From the NCBI GenBank assembly GCA_023422635.1, contig JAFAGO010000008.1:1-18442 (forward strand): 18,442 bases of DNA, in the 5' to 3' direction. This document shows positions 1 through 7,028 of the stretch, piece after piece. Each line of letters begins with the position of its first letter. The stretch's first letter is position 1. The notes under the pieces are model-generated. The model ran no database searches. It saw only the letters and a program-made list of their open reading frames with translations, and was not told the DNA's origin. The translations under genes were made by a program, and so were the position numbers. This DNA is from Bacteroidota bacterium (GTDB taxonomy: Bacteria > Bacteroidota > Bacteroidia > Flavobacteriales > Weeksellaceae).

Positions 1-6
1 TTTTTT

Positions 7-198
7 GTAACTACTTAATTATAGGTGCCTTAATGCGCTTTTAAGAATTTAGTTACTTTCCGATACACAAAGTAACTTAAACTGAAAATCAATTAGTTAC
101 AAATCAAGGGTACAAATAAGGTACAAATCTTATGAAATTATTGCAAATAAGTCCAAAATAAAGATGAGGTTTTAGATAACATTTTAGTTACTTCCCGA
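7..198. repeat. GTTAC / GGTACAAAT repeat cluster at left edge
   Basis: No gene is visible in 1-256. The stretch is dense in short repeats. AGTTACTTTCCGA (51-63) recurs as AGTTACTTCCCGA (186-198). AGTTACTTT (51-59) is followed by its perfect inverted copy at 69-77 across a 9-base loop. GGTACAAAT occurs at 109-117 and 120-128, with a related GTTACAAAT at 96-104, giving spacings of 13 and 11 bases. A further GTAAC lies at 7-11. Clustered direct and inverted motifs of this kind occur in recombinase arm sites, attachment regions and multi-operator promoters. Which of these applies cannot be decided here, and no integrase gene is visible in the window. Confidence 0.5.
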
Positions 199-256
199 CT
201 AACATTTCAACTTTTCGAAATAAAAAAATGCAAGAAAAAAAATCTTTCAATAAAAC

Positions 257-888
257 TCAAACAAAAGTTATTAAATTAACCAATTCTTCAAACTTTTTAT
301 CAAAATCCTCATCATAATTAATTTCAAAGAAAATAATAGAATTTAGCAAACATTTCTCTTTTTTTTCTTATCTAAATATTTAATCCGTTCAAAACCTTCT
401 ACACCTCCAAAAAAAGAAATTGGTTTAAAATGTTGCTCTCCATTAAATTCAACTGCTAATTTCTTTTCCACTATAAATATATCTACTCTCTGATTATCTA
501 ACCACTTTGGTGAGTATTGCCTTACAACTGTTAGCTCTGGAAACTTTTTTTTAATTCTTTGATATAAAAGAGTTTCCATAAAATAAGTACCAACATTTTG
601 AAATCCAATATTATTTCTTAAGTTATTTTCTAAGTTTCTGAAATTTCTCTTAATAACTTTATAGTAATCATTTGACTTATCATCTTCTACGAATACATTA
701 TGCTTTAAATGTACTGTATTCTGAGAATGGAAACTTAAAAAATTTAATTGAGGATATCTTTTTTCCATATCTATGTTATAAGTATCTGCAAAATAATCGT
801 AACTAAGTAAATCTGGATTAATGCTGTTCAATAAAAAATCGTAGCCAATTAGAATTTTAATTTCAGAATCAGAAAGCTTTTGTACAAA
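257..888 (-). pseudogene. PD-(D/E)XK nuclease-like gene, frameshifted and probably 5'-truncated
   Basis: The longest open stretch (TTG at 831 to a stop at 343) encodes about 162 residues. It has a nuclease-like arrangement: Glu86 in a helix, Asp117 in a VDIF strand, and Glu128-Phe-Asn130-Gly followed by EQH. This fits PD-(D/E)XK enzymes of the DUF559/Vsr-like type. The expected C-terminus lies in another frame. Restoring one base in the run of eight T (359-366) lets the minus strand continue into IIFFEINYDEDFDKKFEEL and stop at 257, which is the usual ending of such proteins. Protein-like sequence also runs upstream of 831 to 888 (KLSDSEIKILIGYDFL), where an in-frame stop cuts it, with no ATG in that extension. 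The gene therefore looks broken at both ends. Substrate and system (restriction, repair or mobile-element nuclease) are unknown. A sequencing error in the homopolymer is an alternative for the 3' break only. Confidence 0.6.
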
Positions 889-935
889 TTATTTGAGTAA
901 AAAAACGCCAAGTTATTCAGTTTCAAAAAGAAATA

Positions 936-1299
936 TTAATTTTTCATCACCTGAAACCCTAAAAATACTGCCAAAATCCCAATAAATACACTTAAAAGTA
1001 GGTATAAACTTAAGATAAAATAATCCCCACTTTGCCATAAAGAATAATTTTCTGCAGAAAATGTTGAAAATGTAGTATAACCTCCACAAAAACCGGTGAT
1101 CAGTAAAAATTTGAAATAATGATCAAATTTCAAAAAGTACGCAGACAACACTCCTATTAAAAAACATCCCGTCATGTTCACCAAAAGTACCCATCGGAAA
1201 ACTGCTGATATTCCACCATTTTTGGGTGTAATTGGAAATCAAAAAACGGAAAACACTTCCTGCTCCACCTCCTAAAAAAATAAGTATAATATTTTTCAT
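936..1299 (-). pseudogene. crcB: CrcB/FluC fluoride channel, frameshifted
   Basis: FluC/CrcB proteins are small four-helix membrane channels that dimerise and export fluoride. Reading from the ATG at 1299, the first part gives a FluC N-terminus with GGGAGSVFRFLIS and SFPMGT. The second part, in a different frame, gives LVNMTGCFLIG and the diagnostic GFCGGYTTFSTFS segment, ending at 936. The two halves join within the conserved GT-x-LVN-x-x-GCF motif. Two bases are missing (or one is extra) at the AAAA run 1183-1186 of the plus strand. With two bases restored the protein would have 121 residues, a normal family length. The open stretch 936-1184 alone (TTG start) would lack the first helix and is unlikely to be a functional start. 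The gene diverges from the response regulator gene. No fluoride riboswitch is recognisable upstream. Either a real inactivation or a sequence error. Confidence 0.8.
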
Positions 1300-1374
1300 C
1301 TCACGAAAATAATGAAAACTTACATTATAAAAAGTACTTGTAATGAAGTGAAAAACCTCTTTTTTTATTTTTAC

Positions 1375-1382
1375 TATTTTTG
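1375..1382 (+). promoter_or_regulatory. -7 box candidate for the two-component operon
   Basis: TATTTTTG matches the Bacteroidota primary sigma -7 consensus TAnnTTTG, 13 bases before the ATG at 1396. There is no TTG at the usual -33 distance, and the region is T-rich, so this could be chance. Confidence 0.3.
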
Positions 1383-1395
1383 TGAAGTTAGTTTT

Positions 1396-2094
1396 ATGAA
1401 AAAAATACTCCTCATCGAAGACGAATCCAGCGTCGTATCCTTTATCAAAAAAGGATTACAAGAAATAAATTACGAGATTTCTGTTGCCTTTGACGGTCCA
1501 ACCGGCGTAAGTATTGCGCTGGAAAATGAGTTCGACTTGATTATACTCGATATTATGCTTCCGGAAATCAACGGGATTGATGTTTGCAGAGAAATCCGAA
1601 AAACCAAAAAAAACGTGCCCATTCTCTTTCTTACCGCATTAGATTCTTCCGAAAATATAGTTTTGGGGCTAGAAAGTGGTGGTGATGATTATTTGGTCAA
1701 ACCCTTCAAATTTATTGAGTTGGTAGCTCGGATAAAATCTCTTTTGAGAAGGAGTTCTCACAACAATATTCCCGACTTCTCAGATGCCGACAAAGGACTC
1801 ATTTATCAGTTTTCTGATTTGTCTGTGAACGATTATACAAAAAAAGTGACTCGTGGAGGAAATGAAATCTCGCTCACTTCCACAGAATACAAATTGCTCA
1901 CCTATTTCCTAAACAATCCTGAAAAAGTGATTTCTAGAGCAGAAATTTTGGAAGCAGTTTGGGGCGTAAATTATGAGTTGGGAACCAACGTGGTAGATGT
2001 TTACGTAAACTATCTGCGTAAAAAACTGGATAGTCAGGAAGACCACAAAATCATCCACACCGTAATAGGAATGGGCTATGTTCTGAAAAAATAA
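1396..2094 (+). CDS. OmpR-family response regulator
   Basis: A DNA-binding response regulator of 232 residues. An N-terminal receiver domain (about 1-118) carries the acidic pocket IEDE (8-10), the phospho-acceptor Asp52 in LDIMLP, Thr80 in FLTA and Lys102 in VKPF. A C-terminal OmpR/PhoB winged helix (about 135-230) shows the typical TSTEYKLL, SRAEILEAVWG and TNVVDVYVNYLRKKL segments. The frame is open upstream to 1312, but MKKILLIEDE at 1396 is the canonical family start, and the upstream 28 residues (many Phe and Tyr) look non-coding. The partner kinase starts six bases after the stop, so the two genes form one operon. The CATTTTAATCT array at 3594-3644 has the roughly 11-base periodicity that this family binds and is a plausible target. 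The signal sensed cannot be told from the sequence. Confidence 0.95.
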   Translation: MKKILLIEDESSVVSFIKKGLQEINYEISVAFDGPTGVSIALENEFDLIILDIMLPEINGIDVCREIRKTKKNVPILFLTALDSSENIVLGLESGGDDYLVKPFKFIELVARIKSLLRRSSHNNIPDFSDADKGLIYQFSDLSVNDYTKKVTRGGNEISLTSTEYKLLTYFLNNPEKVISRAEILEAVWGVNYELGTNVVDVYVNYLRKKLDSQEDHKIIHTVIGMGYVLKK

Positions 2095-2100
2095 AAAAAA

Positions 2101-3501
2101 ATGCTAAGAAAAGTAACCACCAACCAAACCAAAACCATGGTTTTGCTGACATTAGTTTTCACAACCGTGATTCTGCTTTTCAGCGGTTTGGTGTATTTCT
2201 CAATTGTTAATTTTTCCCACCAACGTTTTTACGAATTACTGAAAATCCGTACCGCCACCATAGTTCAGATTGAAAAAAGTAAAGAACACCTTAAATCAAG
2301 CGAAAATAACATCCAAATTGCTTCTCTAGAACAGGAACTTCCCTCTGAAAAGGATTATATATTTGCCGCACCAAAAGATTCTAATTTCAGCAAAATTTCT
2401 CAGCAAACGCACATTCCTGAAGTTTTTTTTAGAAATGTAATGAAAGATGGTGAAGCCAATTATAATGATCACGAATTTTATTACATCGGGCAATCCTTTC
2501 GGTCAGAAAACAAGGATTATCTGGCGATTGCATCTGCCAAAAATCATTATGTAGTCTATTATTTAGGTTTCCTGAAAAGAACGCTCATCACTTGTATGAT
2601 TGTTTCACTAATTTTTTGTTTTATTTTTTCATTTTACTTATCGAAATCATTGTTCAAGCCCATTCTCAAAATCACCGGAAAAGTAAAAGAAATCAGTTCA
2701 GAAAATCTACATCTTCGTTTAGAGTCCCAACCTGGCAACAAAGAACTTAATGAGTTGGTGGAGACTTTCAACGATATGCTTACAAGGATTGAAACTTCTT
2801 TCGAAACCCAAAATCATCTCATCGGAAACGTTTCCCACGAATTGAGAACACCACTAACCTCAATTATGGGTGAAGCTGATGTTGCCCTATCACTCAACCG
2901 TTCTGCTGAAAATTATAAAGAAACACTGCAAATTATCTTAGACGAAGCCGAAAAACTGGACAAAAAAATCAAAGCATTGTTAATGATTGCCCAAACCGGT
3001 TTCGATGGGAAAATCCAAAAAATGGAAAAAACAAGAATGGACCAACTTCTTTGGGATGTTATAGAAACATTAAAAAGAATCAACTCCAGAAACAATATTT
3101 TCATGGACCTTAGCATGCTTCCTGACAATCCTAAAAAACTGAAAGTTCAGGGTAATGAGCAACTGTTACATCTTGCGATGGCCAATATCATTAATAATGC
3201 CTGCAAATACTCCAAATTCGAGCAAGTAAAAATTGCTTTAGGTGCTACCAACACCCATGTTTATGTGATTGTAAAAGATAAAGGAATCGGAATCCCGGAA
3301 CGCGAAATTGATAAAATCTACGATCCATTTTTCCGTGCCTCCAATACCCGGAATTTTGAGGGTTATGGTATTGGTTTGCCTTTGGCTAGAAATATTATTA
3401 AGCTTCATCATGGTGAACTTCATGTAAGTTCGCATGTTGATGTGGGAACTACTGTGGAGGTAAGAATTCCTATTTTTCTGCCTACTTCAGAAGATCTATA
3501 A
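2101..3501 (+). CDS. Membrane sensor histidine kinase (HAMP, HisKA, HATPase_c)
   Basis: This is the partner of the response regulator just upstream. Residues 14-36 form the first transmembrane helix. Residues about 40-155 form an extracytoplasmic sensor region with no recognised motif. Residues about 160-180 form the second helix, and a HAMP linker follows to about 235. The HisKA domain carries His246 in NVSHELRTPLTS. The ATPase domain shows the N box (ANIINNACKYS, 361-371), G1 (DKGIGIP, 393-399), F box (YDPFFRA, 407-413) and G2 (GYGIGLPLAR, 421-430). All catalytic boxes are intact and the length (466) is normal for a type I kinase. The sensor domain is too divergent to assign a ligand. Translational coupling with the regulator gene is likely because only six bases separate them. 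Confidence 0.95.
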   Translation: MLRKVTTNQTKTMVLLTLVFTTVILLFSGLVYFSIVNFSHQRFYELLKIRTATIVQIEKSKEHLKSSENNIQIASLEQELPSEKDYIFAAPKDSNFSKISQQTHIPEVFFRNVMKDGEANYNDHEFYYIGQSFRSENKDYLAIASAKNHYVVYYLGFLKRTLITCMIVSLIFCFIFSFYLSKSLFKPILKITGKVKEISSENLHLRLESQPGNKELNELVETFNDMLTRIETSFETQNHLIGNVSHELRTPLTSIMGEADVALSLNRSAENYKETLQIILDEAEKLDKKIKALLMIAQTGFDGKIQKMEKTRMDQLLWDVIETLKRINSRNNIFMDLSMLPDNPKKLKVQGNEQLLHLAMANIINNACKYSKFEQVKIALGATNTHVYVIVKDKGIGIPEREIDKIYDPFFRASNTRNFEGYGIGLPLARNIIKLHHGELHVSSHVDVGTTVEVRIPIFLPTSEDL

Positions 3502-3593
3502 CATTACTTTTCCTATTTTATTTTTTCAAAATCTGTTGAAATTTTTACGATTATAGGAGTCGAAAAATGTTGTTTTAGCATGAGATGAGATCG

Positions 3594-3644
3594 CATTTTC
3601 TGCATTTTAATCTCATTTTAATCTCTTTAATTACATTTTAATTT
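3594..3644 (+). promoter_or_regulatory. CATTTT direct-repeat array, candidate response-regulator operator
   Basis: The 11-mer CATTTTAATCT occurs twice in perfect tandem (3603-3613 and 3614-3624). A near copy, CATTTTAATTT, lies at 3634-3644. Shorter related units flank these: CATTTTCTG (3594-3602) and CTTTAATTA (3625-3633). Unit starts are therefore spaced 9, 11, 11 and 9 bases apart, roughly one helical turn. The array ends 30 bases before a -7 box at 3675 and lies just downstream of the two-component genes. Direct repeats phased by a helical turn next to the promoter are the usual binding mode of OmpR/PhoB-type regulators. Binding by the regulator at 1396 is inferred. Confidence 0.6.
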
Positions 3645-3674
3645 CATTCCAAAAGGTTTCTAACATAGCAGATA

Positions 3675-3682
3675 TAGTTTTG
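3675..3682 (+). promoter_or_regulatory. -7 box of the UspA-like/DUF1275 operon
   Basis: TAGTTTTG is a full match to TAnnTTTG and lies 35 bases before the ATG at 3718. No TTG is present at the -33 position. This fits a promoter that depends on an activator bound at the adjacent repeat array. Confidence 0.5.
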
Positions 3683-3717
3683 TACCAACAAAATAATACA
3701 GAACAAAATCTAAAGAC

Positions 3718-4209
3718 ATGTATAAGACCATTTTAATTGCAACAGACTATTCTCTTGAATCTTTGAACATCTTAAAAAAAGTATTAAAAGAGAAAGAATA
3801 TCACAACGACGGAACCAAATATACCATTCTCTTCGTATCCGGATATGATATGGGAGACTCCATCCGTGATTTACTTTTTACCACAAAGACCAATATCCTG
3901 AACAAAATCAGAAGTCAGGAATTTGTCGATGCTTGCAGCATTATTAATAATAAATATCCAAATATTATTGATAAAATCTCGTACGATGCATTTACAGGAA
4001 GCATGCAAAGAGCTTTCAACAATTATGTGGAATCTCAAAAAATTGAAGAAGCCTATTTCTCAACTTCCGTAAAGTACAAATCTGTGAATAGAAAATTCAG
4101 CCTCGTCCCATACATTAAAAAATCCAAAACTCTTAAAATCCAGGATATACAGTTAGAAGTATACGAATCTATCCCGGAAAAAGGAAGACTTGCAGAAGTT
4201 TTTATCTAA
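3718..4209 (+). CDS. UspA-like small protein, nucleotide-binding motif not seen
   Basis: A protein of 163 residues that begins MYKTILIATDYS, the first strand and loop of universal stress protein (UspA) folds. A strand-like segment (YTILFVS, about 35-41) follows. The C-terminal glycine-rich ATP-binding motif of classical UspA (G-x2-G-x9-G-S/T) is absent; the corresponding part reads KIEEAYFSTSVKYKSVNRKFSLVPYIKKS. It is therefore either a non-ATP-binding relative or only similar in fold. There is no signal peptide or membrane segment, so it is probably cytoplasmic. It is the first gene after the repeat array and -7 box, and the DUF1275 gene follows after 37 bases, so co-transcription is likely. 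It may be a regulatory partner of that membrane protein. The assignment to the Usp fold rests mainly on the N-terminus. Confidence 0.75.
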   Translation: MYKTILIATDYSLESLNILKKVLKEKEYHNDGTKYTILFVSGYDMGDSIRDLLFTTKTNILNKIRSQEFVDACSIINNKYPNIIDKISYDAFTGSMQRAFNNYVESQKIEEAYFSTSVKYKSVNRKFSLVPYIKKSKTLKIQDIQLEVYESIPEKGRLAEVFI

Positions 4210-4246
4210 CAAAATATTATACTACAACAATATAAAACCAGAACAC

Positions 4247-5077
4247 ATGTTAAGAAATTATAGTAACAGCAGGACATTAGGAGATAATATACGTTTGGGG
4301 ACGCTGACTGCATTTACCGCAGGAACTATAAATATAGCATCTCTCTTAATTTTCCTAAATTTTACGTCCAACGTAACGGGACATTACGCCATACTTTCTG
4401 CAGAAATAAGCAAAGGAAACTGGAAACAGGCCGGAGTTGTTGCAGGATGGTTATTTTTATTCTTTTTCGGAGGATTTTTATCCAATTTTATTGTCATTAA
4501 TTTCAATAAGAAGAATAAATATCTTGCTCATGCATTGCCCATTATATTGCAAATCATTTGCCTTTTATTTGTAGGATATTATGGTCAGTTTCATTATCAG
4601 AAAACCTTACCAGAAACGGAATATCTTGTTGCCTTGATGCTTTTTGCAACTGGACTGCAGAACGGATTAACAGCAAGTATATCTAATTTTTCTGTTAAAA
4701 CCACGCATCTTACCGGTACCACTACGGATTTAGGAATATTATTTTCCATGTTTACGCAAAACAAGTACAGAAAAAAGCCAGAATTAATAGGCCGTGCAAA
4801 ACTTTTAGGTAGTATTATGTTGGCCTATATTGCAGGTGCTGTATTTTCTGGACTTACTTATTACCATCTGGAATTCAGGGTTTTTTATGTAATCTGTTTA
4901 TGTCTTATCGTGGTTATTGGATATGATTTTTACAAAATCCATGTTCGGCACTTCAATACCAAATACAGATATCACCGTATTTACAAAAAACCTACTATTT
5001 TGGCCGTGTTGTATTATACGATTCACACTGATAAAAGTAAAAAGACAAAGCCACAACTCGCTTTCGGTGAAGATTAG
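4247..5077 (+). CDS. YoaK/DUF1275 family membrane protein
   Basis: A polytopic inner-membrane protein of 276 residues with about six hydrophobic segments. It carries the two hallmarks of DUF1275: an N-terminal segment with AGTINIAS...FTSNVTGHYAILS, and a second half with LQNGLTASISN followed by VKTTHLTGTTTDLGILFS. The family is widespread but its transport or sensing role is not established. The frame is open back to a TTG at 4190, overlapping the previous gene. The ATG at 4247 starts closer to the conserved core and is preferred. The C-terminal tail (after about 240) is basic and cytoplasmic-like. A terminator hairpin provided by the left end of the insertion sequence lies 56 bases after the stop. 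Confidence 0.85.
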   Translation: MLRNYSNSRTLGDNIRLGTLTAFTAGTINIASLLIFLNFTSNVTGHYAILSAEISKGNWKQAGVVAGWLFLFFFGGFLSNFIVINFNKKNKYLAHALPIILQIICLLFVGYYGQFHYQKTLPETEYLVALMLFATGLQNGLTASISNFSVKTTHLTGTTTDLGILFSMFTQNKYRKKPELIGRAKLLGSIMLAYIAGAVFSGLTYYHLEFRVFYVICLCLIVVIGYDFYKIHVRHFNTKYRYHRIYKKPTILAVLYYTIHTDKSKKTKPQLAFGED

Positions 5078-5132
5078 AAGTATACACAAATCCCCTATTT
5101 CAATATATTAAATTCTTTTTTCAATCAAAAAG

Positions 5133-5165
5133 AAGCCGTCTCATTTTAGATGAGGCGGTTTTTTT
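5133..5165 (+). terminator. Hairpin terminator at left IS end
   Basis: GCCGTCTCAT (5135-5144) pairs with ATGAGGCGGT (5150-5159), with two G-T wobbles and a 5-base loop, and is followed by a run of seven T (5159-5165). It can end transcripts of the DUF1275 operon and blocks antisense transcription entering the IS. Confidence 0.8.
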
Positions 5166-5222
5166 ATTGATTTTTCAGGAGGATTATTTGAGTGATTGTT
5201 TTTTAAGTTTGGGCGTGGCTTT

Positions 5223-6770
5223 TTATGCCACTTTCTTTCTTAAATTGTGTGCTAAAGCGTGCAATCCGAACTCGATTTCTACTTTTTTCATTGATTTTAG
5301 CATAAATCTCTTAAATTGATGGTTGTGTTTGAGGTGTGCAAACACAGGTTCTACATCGTAACATCTTTTTTTACGTTTTTTTATGCCTTCTTCACTTTGC
5401 AAGCGCTTCCGTGCAAGCGCTTTGTGACGTTCTAGATTGTGGTTCCGCTCTATTATGCGGTTGTTTTTGGAGCTGTGACAAAGACTTCTCATCGGGCAGC
5501 CACCACAGTTTTTTGCCTGATAATGTGATAAGGTTTGTTTGAAACCTGTTTTTGTAACTTTAACGCTTTCATAGGTTTTCTCCATCCGCTGTCCCATCGG
5601 GCAAACGTAAAAGTCCTGCTCCTGGTTATAATGCAAATGCTCTTTGCTAAAGGTTTTATATTTCTTCTGATAATTCTCGTCCTGCTCCTTATCAAAGGTA
5701 TTGTACTTTACAAAGGCTTCTATTTCGTGATGTTCTAATAATTCGTAATTCTCTTCACTTCCATACCCTGCATCGGTAGTCAGAGATTCTATTTCTGAAA
5801 ACTTTTCTTCGCCAATGAGTGCTTTAAAATTTTCCAAATGGGAAGCCAATGTCGTGATGTCATTGGTAGTTTGATGAAGGGTATAATTTAAAATAAACTG
5901 ATTCTCGGTAGAGATTTGTGCATTGTAAGCGGGTTTGAGCTGACCATTCTTCATATGATCTTCCTTCATTCTCATAAAAGTGGCATCTTCATCGGTTTTG
6001 CTGTAAGAACCTCTGCCTTTTAAAATTTCTTCTTGCTGGTTGTACTTTTCGAGGTTTTTTTCAAAATTATTTTTGATGTAATTCAGTTTGGCTTTGGCTT
6101 TTGTGCCCCTTTTTTTATCGATGGTTTTGCTTCCCTTTAACTTTTGATTGATGCTTTCAACGGTCTGCTGAATTTTCTCTTTGCTGATTTCTTTAAATTT
6201 TGGTGGTTCAGGATCTTTGTCCTCGTCTGAAGCTACATTTTGAGCGTAAGTCCAAAGTTCTTCCAACTGTTTTAGCATTTTCTCTTTGTTGGTTTTAATC
6301 GCTTTTCCCCATACAAAAGTGTAGCGGTTTGCCTGCGCTTCTATCTTGGTGCCATCGGTGTAAACTTGTTTTAAGGTAATCAAACCTTCTTCTGCCAAAA
6401 GCATTACCACCTGCGAAAATATATCTTTGAATGCCGATTGTAACTTCTGACTTCTAAACCTTGCTATCGTGTTATGGTCAGCAATACTCATATTCGAAAG
6501 CCACATAAAAAGTACGTTCTCACGCATTGCTTTTTCGATCTTTCGTGACGAATAAATGTTTTCCATATATGCAAAAACCATCACTTTAAGCATCATCACT
6601 GGATGATAACTCGGATTGCCTTCTTTGCGATAAGCACCTATCAATGAACTCAAGTTGATTTTATCTAAAATATCATTCACAATCCGTACAGGATGGTCAG
6701 CTGCAATTAAATCATCAAAAGTATGCGGAAATAAAACCAATTGGTTCTGATTGTAATGTCTAAAAGCCAT
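5223..6770 (-). CDS. IS1182-family DDE transposase
   Basis: A full-length transposase of 515 residues. The N-terminal DUF772-type domain (about 15-115, with HPVRIVNDIL, SYHPVMMLKVMVFAYM and FMWLSN) leads into a DDE RNase H fold. The catalytic acids are recognisable: Asp139 in VYTDGTKIEA, Asp333 in TTDAGYGSEE and Glu474 in YDVEPVFAHLKHN. A long charged insertion (about 155-260) lies between the first two. Cys390, Cys422, Cys425 and Cys431 form a zinc-ribbon-like cluster (YVCPMGQR ... CGGCPMRSLC) typical of DDE_Tnp_1_6. There is no frameshift or internal stop, so the element may still be active. The start at 6770 gives the family-typical MAFRHYNQNQ. The gene is transcribed from the right end of the element towards the left. 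Confidence 0.97.
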   Translation of the reverse strand: MAFRHYNQNQLVLFPHTFDDLIAADHPVRIVNDILDKINLSSLIGAYRKEGNPSYHPVMMLKVMVFAYMENIYSSRKIEKAMRENVLFMWLSNMSIADHNTIARFRSQKLQSAFKDIFSQVVMLLAEEGLITLKQVYTDGTKIEAQANRYTFVWGKAIKTNKEKMLKQLEELWTYAQNVASDEDKDPEPPKFKEISKEKIQQTVESINQKLKGSKTIDKKRGTKAKAKLNYIKNNFEKNLEKYNQQEEILKGRGSYSKTDEDATFMRMKEDHMKNGQLKPAYNAQISTENQFILNYTLHQTTNDITTLASHLENFKALIGEEKFSEIESLTTDAGYGSEENYELLEHHEIEAFVKYNTFDKEQDENYQKKYKTFSKEHLHYNQEQDFYVCPMGQRMEKTYESVKVTKTGFKQTLSHYQAKNCGGCPMRSLCHSSKNNRIIERNHNLERHKALARKRLQSEEGIKKRKKRCYDVEPVFAHLKHNHQFKRFMLKSMKKVEIEFGLHALAHNLRKKVA

Positions 6771-6847
6771 ATATCAACTATTTGATTATCAAATAAATAT
6801 AAGGTTTTAAGCCTAAATAAACAAGAAATATCTGAAATTTTATACAT

Positions 6848-6884
6848 AAAAAAACCGCCTCAGTTGTGAGACGGCTTCTTTTTT
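6848..6884 (-). terminator. Hairpin terminator at right IS end
   Basis: ACCGCCTCA and TGAGACGGC, separated by GTTG, form the mirror image of the left-end hairpin. Read on the minus strand it is followed by seven T (plus-strand A run 6848-6854). It would therefore stop outside transcription from running into the transposase gene. Read on the plus strand its T-tract (TTCTTTTTT) is interrupted and weaker. Confidence 0.75.
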
Positions 6885-7028
6885 ATGTCTATACCTGAAC
6901 GCGTAACTACAATTAACCTCCTTCTTAGCAAAACGAAATAGAAAAAATGATACTTCAGTTTTAACTGATTTTAAGGTAGTCTAATTCTCGATTTTTTTTG
7001 TTTATCTTTATTTCTTAAAACATTATAA

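Larger units (their letters stand above)
5127..6883 (-). mobile_element. IS1182-family insertion sequence with hairpin-forming ends
   Basis: The element of about 1.76 kb contains one intact transposase gene. Its ends are inverted copies of a two-block sequence. AAAAAGAAGCCGTCTCA lies at 5127-5143 on the plus strand and at 6867-6883 on the minus strand. TGAGGCGGTTTTTTTAT lies at 5151-5167 on the plus strand and at 6846-6862 on the minus strand. The blocks are identical between ends, while the spacer between them differs (TTTTAGA against CAAC). The total length fits IS1182 elements. No convincing target-site duplication is visible outside these limits, so the exact outer borders are inferred from where the inverted identity stops. 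It sits between the DUF1275 gene and the lipoprotein gene and disrupts no visible gene. Confidence 0.75.

Noticed and set aside
1312..1395. N-terminal extension of the response regulator from an ATG at 1312
   Set aside because: The 28 extra residues are Phe/Tyr-rich, precede the canonical receiver start, and cover the probable promoter.
1300..1395. Fluoride riboswitch upstream of crcB
   Set aside because: No recognisable conserved pseudoknot elements, and the leader before the ATG is short.
3524..3541. Terminator after the histidine kinase (TTTCAA/TTGAAA stem before ATTTTT)
   Set aside because: The stem has only six AT-rich pairs, too weak to support a call.
4190..4246. Start of the DUF1275 gene at 4190 overlapping the UspA-like gene
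   Set aside because: It is a TTG codon; the ATG at 4247 leaves the family core intact.
5127..6884. The two hairpins as a duplicated palindromic target site of the IS
   Set aside because: They match best in inverted, not direct, orientation, as expected of element ends. Generic host terminators remain possible and are noted in the finding.
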